From NCBI RefSeq assembly GCF_040546815.1, contig NZ_JBEPOO010000001.1:1550001-1614000 (forward strand): 64,000 bases of DNA, given 5' to 3'. The position numbers and the translations under genes were made by a program. The stretch is from Devosia sp. 2618. Its GTDB lineage: Bacteria > Pseudomonadota > Alphaproteobacteria > Rhizobiales > Devosiaceae. The notes beneath the pieces were generated by a model, which worked only from the letters and a program-made list of their open reading frames with translations, was not told where the DNA came from and ran no database searches. Shown piece by piece: positions 1-8,471 of this stretch (the stretch's first letter is position 1; every line of letters begins with the position of its first letter).

Positions 1-107
1 CGCTCGTTCCCGGCATCGACCAGATCATCATCTATCTCGTCGCCGTCATCATTTTGTTGGTTCGTCCACGTGGCCTGTTTGGTCGCCGTGGCGTGATGGA
101 GGCCTGA
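1..107 (+). CDS. livH: Branched-chain amino acid-type ABC permease, C-terminal fragment (LivH-like)
   Basis: Only the last 35 codons are in the window; the frame enters at base 3 and stops with TGA at 105-107. The visible tail is a hydrophobic helix followed by [10 protein letters not shown], the usual cytoplasmic C-terminus of LivH/UrtB-type permeases. The stop is one base before the ATG of the next permease, so the two are in one operon. It would form the inner-membrane channel with the next gene product. The 5' part lies outside the window. Confidence 0.85.
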   Translation, partial: LVPGIDQIIIYLVAVIILLVRPRGLFGRRGVMEA

Positions 108-108
108 G

Positions 109-1254
109 ATGCTTGCTATGTCTCGCAACGACCTTCTGCTTCTGCTTGGCTTCGCACTTGTCGTGCTGGCCATGCCGATCTGGCTACAGCCCTTCGGGGC
201 GGCCTATCCCGACCTGCTGCAACGCTTCATGATCTTTGGCATTTTCGCAGTTGGCTTCAACATCCTGTTTGGCCTGACGGGCTATCTCAGCTTTGGCCAT
301 GCGGCGTTCTTTGGCGTCGGCTCCTATGCTGCCGTCTGGTCGCTCAAGCTACTCAGCCTCGACGCTATCCCGGCCATGCTCTTCGCGGTCGCCATATCGG
401 GCGTCTTCGCGCTGATCATCGGCTTTGTGTGCCTGCGCCGGTCCGGCATCTACTTCTCTATCCTCACGCTCGCCTTTGCGCAGATGAGCTATAACCTTGC
501 TTATTCGGTGCTGACGCCGATCACCAATGGTGAAACCGGCTTGCAGGTGACGCGCAACGATCCGCGTTATCTAGACCAGATGATGAATGTCGAACCCGGC
601 CAGCCGATTCCGACGCTGTTCGGCCAGGCGCTCAACGGGTTCACCGGCTTCTACTTCTGCGCCGTGTTCCTGATCTTGGCATTCTTCCTCGCCCAGCGCA
701 TTGCCGGCTCGCCCTTCGGCATGATGCTCAAGGGCATCAAGTCCAACCAGACGCGCATGCACTACACAGGCTTCAACACCAAGCCCTACACCCTCGCCGC
801 CTTCGTCATCTCCGGCATGTATGCCGGTCTCGCCGGCGCCTTGCTGGCCATCACCGACCCACTGGCAGGCGCGGAGCGCATGCAGTGGACGGCGTCGGGC
901 GAAGTCGTTCTGATGACGATTCTGGGTGGTGCCGGCACGCTGGTCGGTCCGGTGATTGGCGCCTGGCTGATCAAGTATTTCGAGAACATTTTCTCGGCCA
1001 TCAATGACGGCATACTGCGTCGGTTCTGGGACTTCCTGCCCGATGGCGTCGACAGCGTGTTTGTCACCGTCTCGAGCAAGTTCGTCGGCGAGGGCTGGTT
1101 CCTCACCCTCGGCCTGGTGTTCGTCCTGATCGTGGTCTTCTTGCCCGGTGGCATCATGGAAGGCGTGCGCCGCATCGCGCAGATGTTTGATCGCTCTAAG
1201 AAATCGCCGACGACGCCCGACAAGGCCGAGCCGCAACCACAACCTGCCGAATAG
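109..1254 (+). CDS. livM: Branched-chain amino acid-type ABC transporter permease (LivM family)
   Basis: A 381-residue inner-membrane permease, the second channel subunit of a HAAT-family importer. The LivM/UrtC hallmark, a glycine-rich stretch [17 protein letters not shown], lies at residues 58-74. [10 protein letters not shown] segment near residue 285 sits in the conserved region of the ATPase-coupling loop. About eight to nine hydrophobic helices can be read. The C-terminal 25 residues are hydrophilic and rich in K, P and E. It starts one base after the stop of livH and ends 12 bases before the first ATPase gene. The family also includes urea and short-chain amide importers, and the periplasmic binding protein that would decide specificity is not in the window. 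Confidence 0.9.
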   Translation: MLAMSRNDLLLLLGFALVVLAMPIWLQPFGAAYPDLLQRFMIFGIFAVGFNILFGLTGYLSFGHAAFFGVGSYAAVWSLKLLSLDAIPAMLFAVAISGVFALIIGFVCLRRSGIYFSILTLAFAQMSYNLAYSVLTPITNGETGLQVTRNDPRYLDQMMNVEPGQPIPTLFGQALNGFTGFYFCAVFLILAFFLAQRIAGSPFGMMLKGIKSNQTRMHYTGFNTKPYTLAAFVISGMYAGLAGALLAITDPLAGAERMQWTASGEVVLMTILGGAGTLVGPVIGAWLIKYFENIFSAINDGILRRFWDFLPDGVDSVFVTVSSKFVGEGWFLTLGLVFVLIVVFLPGGIMEGVRRIAQMFDRSKKSPTTPDKAEPQPQPAE

Positions 1255-1266
1255 GACGACACAGCC

Positions 1267-2034
1267 ATGACCACACCCAATGTCGTCCTGCACGTTGCCG
1301 ACGTCCACAAGCGCTTCGGCGGCCTGCACGCCCTCGCCGACATCGACCTTCAGGTCGAAGAAGGCCAGACCCACGCGATTATCGGCCCGAACGGGGCCGG
1401 TAAATCCACGCTGCTCAACGTCATCATTGGCAAGCTGGCGCCGACCAGTGGCCAGGTGGTGTTTGACGGAACGATCCTGACCGGTCGCAAGCCCTATCAG
1501 ATCAACCAGCTCGGCATTGCACGCGTGTTCCAGACGCCCGAGATTTTTGCCGATCTTAGCGTGCTGCACAATGTCATGATCCCCGCCTTCGCCAAGCGCG
1601 ACGGGGCATTCAAGCTCAACATGCTGAAGGCCCTCGAAAGCGAAACGAGCATCCGCCAGGAGGCAGAGGCCATGCTGGAGGATGTCGGCATGCTCGGTCG
1701 TCGGGAAATGGCGGCGGGCAGTCTCAGCCGCGGGGACAAACGCCGCATGGAACTCGCCATGTGCCTGATCCAGCATCCGCGTCTGCTGCTGCTCGATGAG
1801 CCCACCGCGGGCATGAGCCGGCACGACACCAACACCACGATCGAGCTGCTCAAGAAGATCAAAAGTCGCGGCATGACCAAGGTGATCATCGAGCACGACA
1901 TGCATGTGGTGTTCTCGCTGGCCGACAAGATTTCGGTGCTGGCGCAGGGCCGGATCATTGCCGACGGCACTCCCGATCAGGTGCGCGGCAATTCCAAAGT
2001 GCAGGAAGCCTATCTCGGAGGGGCACACGAATGA
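1267..2034 (+). CDS. livG: ABC transporter ATP-binding protein (LivG family)
   Basis: A 255-residue cytoplasmic ATPase energising the LivHM-type permeases. Walker A GPNGAGKS is at 40-47, Walker B LLLLDEP at 173-179 and the H-loop histidine at 210. The LivG-specific C-terminal extension (ADGTPDQVRGNSKVQEAYLGG) is present. The signature motif reads LSRGD (153-157) instead of the common LSGGQ/LSYGQ; the neighbouring catalytic motifs are intact, so it is probably active. It overlaps the next gene by 4 bases (ATGA), indicating translational coupling. Confidence 0.9.
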   Translation: MTTPNVVLHVADVHKRFGGLHALADIDLQVEEGQTHAIIGPNGAGKSTLLNVIIGKLAPTSGQVVFDGTILTGRKPYQINQLGIARVFQTPEIFADLSVLHNVMIPAFAKRDGAFKLNMLKALESETSIRQEAEAMLEDVGMLGRREMAAGSLSRGDKRRMELAMCLIQHPRLLLLDEPTAGMSRHDTNTTIELLKKIKSRGMTKVIIEHDMHVVFSLADKISVLAQGRIIADGTPDQVRGNSKVQEAYLGGAHE

Positions 2035-2801
2035 GTGCTATTGCCATGGAAACCCAAATCCTCAGCACCAGCCACGCCGCGTCGGTTGAGACCACCCGCC
2101 CGTTCTTCTCGATCCGCGACATGCATGCCTATTACGGCGAAAGCTACATCGTGCAGGGCGTGTCGTTGGATGTGCGACAGGGCGAAATCCTTGCGCTGCT
2201 CGGGCGCAATGGCGCCGGCAAGACCTCGACGCTGCGCACCATCGCTCGCACCGATGATCCGCAATTGCGGCAAGGCGAAATCTGGCTGGACGGGAAACCC
2301 ATCCATCAGATGAAGTCGTTCGAGGCGGCACGCGCCGGCATCCAGCTGGTGCCGGAAGATCGGCGCATCATTGCTGGCCTCACGGTCGAGGAAAACATCG
2401 CTCTGGCCAAAGTCGCGCCGGGCAATGGCTGGAGCCTTGAGCAGATCTATCAGAGCTTTCCGCGCCTTGCCGAGCGGCGCAAGCAGGAGGGCGTGACGCT
2501 TTCCGGCGGCGAGCAGCAGATGCTGGCGATTGCCCGGGCGCTGGCCCGAGACCTCAAGCTCCTCCTGCTGGACGAGCCCTATGAGGGGCTGGCACCGGTC
2601 ATCGTGCATGAGATCGAGCGCATTCTCCACTCGATCAAGCCGCTCGGCATCACCACCATCATCGTCGAGCAGAACGCGGTCGCCGCGCTGAAGCTGGCCG
2701 ATCGCGCCGTCATCCTCGACACGGGCGAAGTGGCCTTTTCCGGCACCGCCAAAGACGTGCTCGATAACACAGAGCTTCGCCACGAATATCTGGCGATCTG
2801 A
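2031..2801 (+). CDS. livF: ABC transporter ATP-binding protein (LivF family)
   Basis: A 256-residue ATPase, the second nucleotide-binding subunit of the same importer. Walker A GRNGAGKT is at 58-65, the signature LSGGE at 157-161 and Walker B LLLLDEP at 177-183, followed by the LivF-typical YEGLAP. The first 25 residues form an extra hydrophilic leader compared with short LivF proteins, and an internal Met at residue 6 is an alternative start. It is the last gene of the operon and converges on pxpA. Confidence 0.9.
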   Translation: MSAIAMETQILSTSHAASVETTRPFFSIRDMHAYYGESYIVQGVSLDVRQGEILALLGRNGAGKTSTLRTIARTDDPQLRQGEIWLDGKPIHQMKSFEAARAGIQLVPEDRRIIAGLTVEENIALAKVAPGNGWSLEQIYQSFPRLAERRKQEGVTLSGGEQQMLAIARALARDLKLLLLDEPYEGLAPVIVHEIERILHSIKPLGITTIIVEQNAVAALKLADRAVILDTGEVAFSGTAKDVLDNTELRHEYLAI

Positions 2802-2804
2802 GTT

Positions 2805-2894
2805 TCGGTCCTCGGACCGATATCCCCTACCCTGGGCTTTTCGACCCAAGGCATTCCGCCAATCTCACCTCTCCCATTCGAGAGGCCCAGGGTA
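2805..2894. terminator. Convergent intergenic hairpins between livF and pxpA
   Basis: A short perfect hairpin TCGGTCC-TC-GGACCGA lies at 2805-2820. A wider inverted repeat pairs TACCCTGGGC (2828-2837) with GCCCAGGGTA (2885-2894). Neither has a good T-run, but they sit where two operons meet, so a bidirectional terminator is the likely role. Confidence 0.4.
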
Positions 2895-2898
2895 AGTT

Positions 2899-3666
2899 CT
2901 AGGCTTCAGTCTGTTCAACTTCGGGTTCGCCCGCGCCGATGGTGACACCCTCGCCCTCAAGCGCATCGCGGACATCGCGCGCCAGTTCGACCGCACCGGG
3001 TGTATCGCCGTGTACACAGATCGAGCGGGCGTCTGACTTCAGCACAGTTCCATCAATAGCGACGATCTCGCCGTCCTTTGCCAGCCGCAGGCAGCGCTCG
3101 ATGACCAGTTCGGCGTCGTGGATAACGGCCCCCTCCTGCGTCCTGGGCACTAGCAGCCCCTCTGCCGTATAGGCGCGGTCAGCATACGCCTCGCGGATCA
3201 GCGGCATGCCAACGGCCTTGGCGGCCCGAACCTGTTCGCTGTTATCGAGCGCCAGCACCGCCATCTGGCCATCCATGGCCTGCACCGTTGCGAAAATGCC
3301 AATCGCGAAAGCCAGTTCCTCAGCGGTCTGATTGGCCAATGCGCCGTGCAGTTTGACATAGGCCAGCGGCACGCCAACCTCGTCGGCAATGAAGCGCACG
3401 AGGAACATCTGGCTGCGGATTTGCCCCAAAAGTTTATCCAGCGGCATGACCAGCCGAAAGCGCCCGAACCGGGCCGGATCGACATAGCCAGGATGCGCGC
3501 CAGCCCGAACGCCCCGCGCCTTACACACCTTGAGGATATGCCGAATGGTTGCCGCATCGCCGGCATGTCCACCGCAGGCAATCGAGGCACTGGAGACAAT
3601 CTCGAGCAAATCCTCATCGGTCCCCATGCCTTCGCCAAGGTCGGCATTGAGATCAATGGATGTCAT
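2899..3666 (-). CDS. pxpA: 5-oxoprolinase subunit PxpA (LamB/YcsF family)
   Basis: A 255-residue cytoplasmic protein of the LamB/YcsF family, now known as subunit A of the ATP-dependent 5-oxoprolinase PxpABC, which opens L-5-oxoproline to glutamate. The family start MTSIDLNADLGEG is intact and the conserved IACGGHAGD follows at about 29-37. Length matches the family (about 250). It is the third gene of a pxpB-pxpC-pxpA operon, with its ATG overlapping the pxpC stop by 4 bases. Function is assigned by family and operon structure. Confidence 0.92.
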   Translation of the reverse strand: MTSIDLNADLGEGMGTDEDLLEIVSSASIACGGHAGDAATIRHILKVCKARGVRAGAHPGYVDPARFGRFRLVMPLDKLLGQIRSQMFLVRFIADEVGVPLAYVKLHGALANQTAEELAFAIGIFATVQAMDGQMAVLALDNSEQVRAAKAVGMPLIREAYADRAYTAEGLLVPRTQEGAVIHDAELVIERCLRLAKDGEIVAIDGTVLKSDARSICVHGDTPGAVELARDVRDALEGEGVTIGAGEPEVEQTEA

Positions 3667-4568
3667 GTCCGCAGCCCCCGCAACAATCGCTGCGCATGAT
3701 CGACGGTAACCGGCACAAAGGCAACGGCAGCGCCCGGCCGAAGCTGAGCGAAACGATCGAGATCGGCAGAAATAACCGTGGCGATCCGCGGATAGCCGCC
3801 AGTCGGCTGATGGTCGCGCATCAACACTATTGGCGTGCCATCGCCCAGGATCTGGATATCGCCGGGAACAATGGCGTCCGACACCAGCGACAGGATTTTG
3901 GCATCGGCAAAGACGCCGGTTTTGTCGTCAAGCCGGACGCCCATTCGGTCCAGTCTTGGCGAGACTATAAAGCTACCCTCAATGAATCGTAGCCGCGTGT
4001 CGTTCGAAAATAGATCGGCGTGCAGGCCCCAGGTCACTCGGATCGGACCGACTTCAGCGCTGCTGTTTGCTGTGGTGTGCGCAGACCCTTGGGGTTTCTT
4101 GGCGTTGAGGTTGATGACGTCCCCGGCCCGCAATGATTGCCCGCCGAGTCCGCCTATACCGGCGCGGCTGCTCGTGGCTATGCTCCCCATCATAGGCGTC
4201 GCCACTACATCGCCGTCAAACCGCAGATAGCCGTAATTTCCTGAAGGTCCCGGCGTTATGGCCAGCACGTCGCCGGTTCTGAGCTTTGCCGCTCCAGGCC
4301 AGATCTTCGCCTTGCCATTCACGCTGACACGAAACGCACCGCCAGCGAAACCAACTGCAGGCGATCCGGCCGTGACGGTTATCTCCAAGCCTGCTGCCGT
4401 AAATTCGATCGCGCCATAACCATTGCCTGCCAAATTCCCAGCTTCGGCAAACCCAGCCCGATCCATTGGTCCAGAGGCGCCGATGCCGTAGCGGAGCATG
4501 CCGAAGCGACCGTCATCCTGAATACTGGTCAGCGGTCCAGCGCGCTTGATCGTCAGTGTCGCTGTCAT
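3663..4568 (-). CDS. pxpC: 5-oxoprolinase subunit PxpC (biotin-dependent carboxyltransferase/KipA family)
   Basis: A 301-residue protein of the KipA/allophanate-hydrolase-subunit-2 family. It begins with the characteristic GPLTSIQDDGR segment (11-21) followed by SGPMD (33-37). In PxpABC this subunit combines with PxpB to act on the intermediate made from 5-oxoproline. It overlaps pxpB and pxpA by 4 bases on each side, so the three subunits are translationally coupled. Older annotations call this family an urea amidolyase-related protein; the three-gene arrangement favours oxoprolinase. Confidence 0.92.
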   Translation of the reverse strand: MTATLTIKRAGPLTSIQDDGRFGMLRYGIGASGPMDRAGFAEAGNLAGNGYGAIEFTAAGLEITVTAGSPAVGFAGGAFRVSVNGKAKIWPGAAKLRTGDVLAITPGPSGNYGYLRFDGDVVATPMMGSIATSSRAGIGGLGGQSLRAGDVINLNAKKPQGSAHTTANSSAEVGPIRVTWGLHADLFSNDTRLRFIEGSFIVSPRLDRMGVRLDDKTGVFADAKILSLVSDAIVPGDIQILGDGTPIVLMRDHQPTGGYPRIATVISADLDRFAQLRPGAAVAFVPVTVDHAQRLLRGLRT

Positions 4569-5233
4569 GGTTTCACCGAGAAAGACACCGCATCGCCTGC
4601 GCTCAAACGTGTTGGCGGGTCGCGCAGGGGATCGAAATTGCTGAAGTCGGTATGCCCGATCACGTGCCAGCCGGTGGGCATTTCCGTTGCGGTGATAGCT
4701 GTCTGCCCTGCCGCAAACAACACGCTGCCGGCGGGAACGGCTGTCCGCACGGTTTGACGCCGTGGCACAACCAGCTCCTGCGGATGCAAGCCGAGGTAGA
4801 CGAATCCCGGTGCGAAACCGGTGGCCAGAGCCCGCAACGGACTAGCGTTGTGCGCCTCAATAAAACTATCGCTACTCTTGCCGAGCAATGCAGCAACCTC
4901 GTCAAGATCTGGGCCGGTGAACGCAACAGGTATCGTCCAGTTCGCGGGCGGAGGTAGTTCTACCTGCGGCCCGGAAAGCAACAGACGCAGTTCACCCGCG
5001 ATCGCAGCATAAGAGCTTGTGATCGGATCATAGCGCAGCAACACAGAGACGAGGCTCGGGGCCACTTCCAAAACGCCTGTAATACCGGCGCTATCAAGCG
5101 CCGCTGCAAAGGCTATCGCGGCCTTGTTGGCAGCGTCGGTCAGACTCGTTTCAAAGCGCACGACGATAGCACTATCGCCCAGTGGAACGATGGCCGGCGT
5201 GGGCAGTGCTCTTGGTTGGGTAGAACCAGCCAT
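4565..5233 (-). CDS. pxpB: 5-oxoprolinase subunit PxpB (KipI/allophanate hydrolase subunit 1 family)
   Basis: A 222-residue protein with the PLGDSAIVVRF start block (17-27) and FAPGFVYLG (140-148), both typical of KipI/PxpB. The frame stays open up to 5293, but I chose the ATG at 5233 because AAGGAGG lies at 5241-5247, seven bases upstream, and the extra N-terminus has no family counterpart. It is the first gene of the coupled pxpBCA operon. The 170 bases upstream must hold its promoter, unless transcription continues from the small gene at 5583. Confidence 0.9.
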   Translation of the reverse strand: MAGSTQPRALPTPAIVPLGDSAIVVRFETSLTDAANKAAIAFAAALDSAGITGVLEVAPSLVSVLLRYDPITSSYAAIAGELRLLLSGPQVELPPPANWTIPVAFTGPDLDEVAALLGKSSDSFIEAHNASPLRALATGFAPGFVYLGLHPQELVVPRRQTVRTAVPAGSVLFAAGQTAITATEMPTGWHVIGHTDFSNFDPLRDPPTRLSAGDAVSFSVKP

Positions 5234-5406
5234 GGTGCAGCCTCCTTGGCTGAAACATGGGCTCGTCCTGTCGGACCCGCCCGGAACAGTCAACCCGGTC
5301 CATATGCCAAGAGGAACTCTGCCTCGCTCGTAAGACCGTTCATCGCTACCGATACTGTATAAGGCGTATCGGCCGGAATTGACCTGCCGGGACGGAAATT
5401 GTCCGG

Positions 5407-5583
5407 TCAGTTGGGTTCTTTGCCGTCCTGGTCGACCACAGCGTCGAACAGCTCTCTGGCTTGCCCGACACCGATCGCCTCGATGGCGACCGCTGCAATG
5501 GCAGCAAAAAGCTCTGCGATTTCTTGGGGATCGGTGATTTCGGCGTCGTCGTCTTCAGCGTCGGCGTTGATCAGAGTGAACAC
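5407..5583 (-). CDS. Small acidic protein of unknown function
   Basis: A 58-codon frame starting with GTG at 5583, preceded by GGAGG nine bases upstream (5593-5597), and ending TGA at 5407-5409. The product is strongly acidic (ADAEDDDAEITDPQE near the start) with a hydrophobic alanine/isoleucine helix in the middle (about 22-37). I recognise no family. The good ribosome site and protein-like composition argue that it is real. It lies upstream of pxpB on the same strand and could be the first gene of that operon. Confidence 0.55.
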   Translation of the reverse strand: MFTLINADAEDDDAEITDPQEIAELFAAIAAVAIEAIGVGQARELFDAVVDQDGKEPN

Positions 5584-5703
5584 AATAACGCGCCTCCAAA
5601 GTTAGCCAATGGAGAGAGTGTGCGACGATTCCTGTTACGGAATAAATAATGGAAATCGACTCAGCGGCCGCGATAGGGCGATTGCCACTTAGGTCAGGCG
5701 CGC

Positions 5704-5937
5704 TTACTCTTCCCCCGCCTCGAGTTTATCGAGATAGGATTCGATTTCGTCGATCGTGGCCGAGAACGGCTGAGGCACATTCCCGTAAATTACCTTGAAG
5801 TCAGCATCGCGGAGAGCATGCCCGCCTTTGCCGCCCTGCACCTTGATTTTCTCTGCGGTCAGGATCGTCAGGTTGTGGCGCGCTGCGATCCGCTTCATCC
5901 GGCGCATACGCGACGCGTCAAATTCTTTGCGGCTCAC
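5704..5937 (-). CDS. Small hypothetical protein
   Basis: A 77-residue basic-then-acidic protein of no family I can name. The frame is open upstream to 6036, but GAGGAAG sits just before the GTG at 5937 and the sequence upstream of it is not protein-like, so I take the GTG. The N-terminal half is arginine-rich (SRMRRMKRIAARH); the C-terminal half ends in an amphipathic helix with EIESYLDKLEAGEE. It follows the RpiR regulator gene by about 100 bases on the same strand. Confidence 0.6.
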   Translation of the reverse strand: MSRKEFDASRMRRMKRIAARHNLTILTAEKIKVQGGKGGHALRDADFKVIYGNVPQPFSATIDEIESYLDKLEAGEE

Positions 5938-6041
5938 GAGACTTCCTCTGCATTGGTGGCGCATCGACCGGAACCCAGCCGACGTGAAACAGCCCAATAC
6001 CCCGACACATCCCTGTAAGGCAAGCGCTGCGGCCATCCGGT

Positions 6042-6896
6042 TCAGTTGGAGGCCAAGGTCTTTCTAAGCCGAGACAGGCGATTGAGCGACGCAGTTGCCG
6101 CTGGCGCATCCATAAGCGACAGTGCCACGACCAGTGTCTCGCCCCACACCATCGTGCTGCCATGCAGTGCCATCCCGCGGGCTTCGCCGCGAGGCACTTC
6201 GACAACCATTTCCATGTTTCGCGCTTTTCGTGCCGATGCCTTGTCCGTGACGAGGATGATCGGCACGCCGACGACAGCGGCCTCATTCATCACGGCCTCG
6301 ACTTCGGGATAGGTCCGGCCATAGGAAAAGGCGAGTACGGTGTCGCCTTGGCGGAGGCCCAGCAGTTGGTCAGCCAAGGCACTGCCAGCCGTATCGAGGA
6401 GAGCGGTTTCCCGCCCATGCCGGGCGAGCAGATGCGACAGATATCCCACGATATGCGCAGTCGGGCCGATACCGAACAGCACGATGCGCCTGGCAGCGTG
6501 TAATTTCGTCGCCACCGCCATCAGATTTTCAAGCTGCGCATCGCTGTCCAACTCATCGATCTGGCGCTTCTGCAAAGCGAGGATCTGAACGGCGGCGCGG
6601 CGCGCATCGGCATTGGATGCTTTGGCGGTTTGGCTGAAGCCTTCGGCCGGCGAGGTTTCCGTCATGAGGTCGGCGAGTGTGCGCTTGAGCTGCGGCAGGC
6701 CCGAATACCCCAGTGCCTTGGCGGTGCGGATGATGGTCGCGTCTGACGTTCTGGCGGCGTGGGCCAGCTCGTTTGCCGAGCGCGACATCACCTCGGCGCG
6801 GTTGTGATCGAAATAGATGGCAATGCGCCGCATGGTCGTTGGCAGTTCTGCCATGCGGGCCTGCAGTCTTGCCGAAAACGCGTCGATACCGGCCAA
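6042..6896 (-). CDS. MurR/RpiR family transcriptional regulator
   Basis: About 284 residues: an N-terminal HTH_6 domain (roughly 1-80, recognition region TSDATIIRTAKALGYSGLPQLKR) and a C-terminal SIS phosphosugar-binding domain (about 130-260, with VLFGIGPTAHIV and AFSYGRTYPEVEAVM). A GTG at 6902 is possible, but GAGG at 6904-6907 is only one base from it and seven bases from the TTG at 6896, so I prefer the TTG. It is divergent from fetAB with a perfect palindrome between them. RpiR proteins usually sense phosphosugars; pairing with an iron exporter is unusual. Confidence 0.88.
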   Translation of the reverse strand: MAGIDAFSARLQARMAELPTTMRRIAIYFDHNRAEVMSRSANELAHAARTSDATIIRTAKALGYSGLPQLKRTLADLMTETSPAEGFSQTAKASNADARRAAVQILALQKRQIDELDSDAQLENLMAVATKLHAARRIVLFGIGPTAHIVGYLSHLLARHGRETALLDTAGSALADQLLGLRQGDTVLAFSYGRTYPEVEAVMNEAAVVGVPIILVTDKASARKARNMEMVVEVPRGEARGMALHGSTMVWGETLVVALSLMDAPAATASLNRLSRLRKTLASN

Positions 6897-6914
6897 AACC
6901 ACACCTCAAAACTC

Positions 6915-6930
6915 TGTAGTAAACACTACA
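6915..6930. promoter_or_regulatory. Candidate RpiR operator palindrome
   Basis: The 16-base sequence TGTAGTAAACACTACA is a 6-4-6 inverted repeat in the 81-base gap between the RpiR gene and fetA. It resembles the TGTARTWWWYTACA-type sites of RpiR-family regulators such as HexR. Its place between two divergent starts suggests autoregulation together with control of fetAB. Confidence 0.6.
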
Positions 6931-6977
6931 TCTTGCTACACTGGGCGGTCAATGTGATGGCTGAGGCCGGAGGGTGC

Positions 6978-7565
6978 ATGAGCAATCGACTAACGGCTAC
7001 CGCGCTACAATGCCTTGATATCGGGCCCATCGACCTCGTGGTCGAAGGCGGACAATGCCTGGCGGTTGTCGGGCCATCGGGTAGCGGCAAGAGCCTGATA
7101 TTGCGCATGATTGCGGACCTGATCCCGCATCAGGGCGAGTGCAGCCTGGATGGCGTTTTGGCCAACGCAATGCCGTCCCCTCAATGGCGCAAGCATGTGC
7201 GTTATGTGTCCTCGGAGCCCGGCTGGTGGGCGACGACTGTGGCTGAACACTTCGCTGATCTCGCAACGCTCGTCCGATGTACGACCTCCCTTGGCCTGCC
7301 GACCGACCTAGGGAGCGCCGCACCGGAGCGCCTCTCGACTGGCGAGCGGCAGCGCGTTGCCCTGCTGCGCGCAATCGAGCAGCGGCCGCAGGTCTTGCTG
7401 CTCGACGAGCCGACCTCCGCGCTCGATACGGCTGGCACATTACTTGTGGAAGCACTGGTGCGCGACCTGATGGCGTCGGGAATGGCGATCATCCTTGTCT
7501 CCCACAACCCCGAGCAGGTCGCTCGGCTAGCCAGCGCTACCCTCTCGCTGGGGCAAAGGCCATGA
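6978..7565 (+). CDS. fetA: FetA-like ABC exporter ATP-binding protein
   Basis: A 195-residue ATPase with Walker A GPSGSGKS (32-39), signature LSTGE (119-123), Walker B LLLDEP (140-145) and H-loop SHN. Size and pairing with a UPF0014 permease identify it as the ATPase of a FetAB/YbbLM-type system, reported in E. coli to export iron and help resist oxidative stress. I chose the ATG at 6978, with GGAGG just upstream, over an in-frame ATG at 6957. Its stop overlaps fetB by 4 bases. It is divergent from an RpiR regulator, which likely controls it. Confidence 0.82.
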   Translation: MSNRLTATALQCLDIGPIDLVVEGGQCLAVVGPSGSGKSLILRMIADLIPHQGECSLDGVLANAMPSPQWRKHVRYVSSEPGWWATTVAEHFADLATLVRCTTSLGLPTDLGSAAPERLSTGERQRVALLRAIEQRPQVLLLDEPTSALDTAGTLLVEALVRDLMASGMAIILVSHNPEQVARLASATLSLGQRP

Positions 7566-8362
7566 ACAGCCTGATCTTCAGCACCACGGAACTGCTGCTG
7601 GCCAGCGGACTGATCGTTGCGAGCGCCGGGCTGTCGCTGCTGCTGAGCCTTAGTATCCATCGGCAGTTGCTGATTTCCGGCGTGCGCATGGTGGTCCAAC
7701 TGCTGCTGGTGGGGCTGGTGCTGCGGTTCATCTTCGAGAGTGGTAGCCCGTGGCTGACACTGGCGCTGCTGATCGCCATGCTGACGGCCGCCTCTTATGA
7801 AGTTGGCGCGCGTCAGAAATGGCGGCTGAGCGGCGGCTGGCATTTTGCCCTCAGCGGGGTGGCAGTCAGCACGGCGACAATCCTTGTCGCAGGATTCGCG
7901 CTCTCGACGCTCGCATCAACGTCGGATTGGACGGCGCCACGCGTTGTTATTCCCATCGCGGGCATCGTGCTTGGCACCGCCATGAGTGCCACCAGCGTTG
8001 CGCTCAATGCCCTGCTCGATGGCATTTCATCGGCCCGCAACGGCATTGAGGCGCAACTGGCGCTGGGCCGCACCCGCAACGAGGCCATGCGGCCCATGTT
8101 GCGCAAGGCCATTCACGCTGGCACCATCCCGGTCATCAACCAGATGGCAGGCGCCGGCATCATCACCCTGCCCGGTATCATGAGCGGGCAAATCCTTGCC
8201 GGTCAGGATCCGCTGACCGCCGCACAGTCGCAGATTTTTCTGATGTTCCTGCTCAGCGGCGCGGCCATCGCCAGCATCGTCATCGCTGTCTGGCTGGCCA
8301 TTCTCCGACTGACAGATGACCGTCACCGTCTACGGCTGGACCGCCTGAAGCCCCATTCGTGA
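7562..8362 (+). CDS. fetB: FetB-like iron export permease (UPF0014)
   Basis: A 266-residue membrane protein with about seven helices. Two UPF0014 signatures are visible: GIVLGTAMSATSVALNALL near the middle, and GTIPVINQMAGAGIITLPG then MSGQILAG near residue 205. Together with the overlapping ATPase it forms a two-component FetAB exporter. The start ATG is inside the fetA stop (ATGA), so translation is coupled. The substrate in this organism is inferred from family only. Confidence 0.87.
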   Translation: MNSLIFSTTELLLASGLIVASAGLSLLLSLSIHRQLLISGVRMVVQLLLVGLVLRFIFESGSPWLTLALLIAMLTAASYEVGARQKWRLSGGWHFALSGVAVSTATILVAGFALSTLASTSDWTAPRVVIPIAGIVLGTAMSATSVALNALLDGISSARNGIEAQLALGRTRNEAMRPMLRKAIHAGTIPVINQMAGAGIITLPGIMSGQILAGQDPLTAAQSQIFLMFLLSGAAIASIVIAVWLAILRLTDDRHRLRLDRLKPHS

Positions 8363-8471
8363 CCGCCTTCAAGCATCGACAGGGTATGCCGCGCATAAAT
8401 TGAAGCATGGCGCATGAATCGGTTGAACCTTTTGTTCGCCAGGCGGTTTTCATAGAAAATGGAGACCCGTC

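Noticed and set aside
571..2028. Minus-strand open frame of 485 codons
   Set aside because: Covers livM and livG, both clear transporter genes; shadow.
5399..5605. Plus-strand 68-codon frame
   Set aside because: Serine/alanine-rich and without ribosome site; the minus-strand frame at 5407-5583 has an excellent one.
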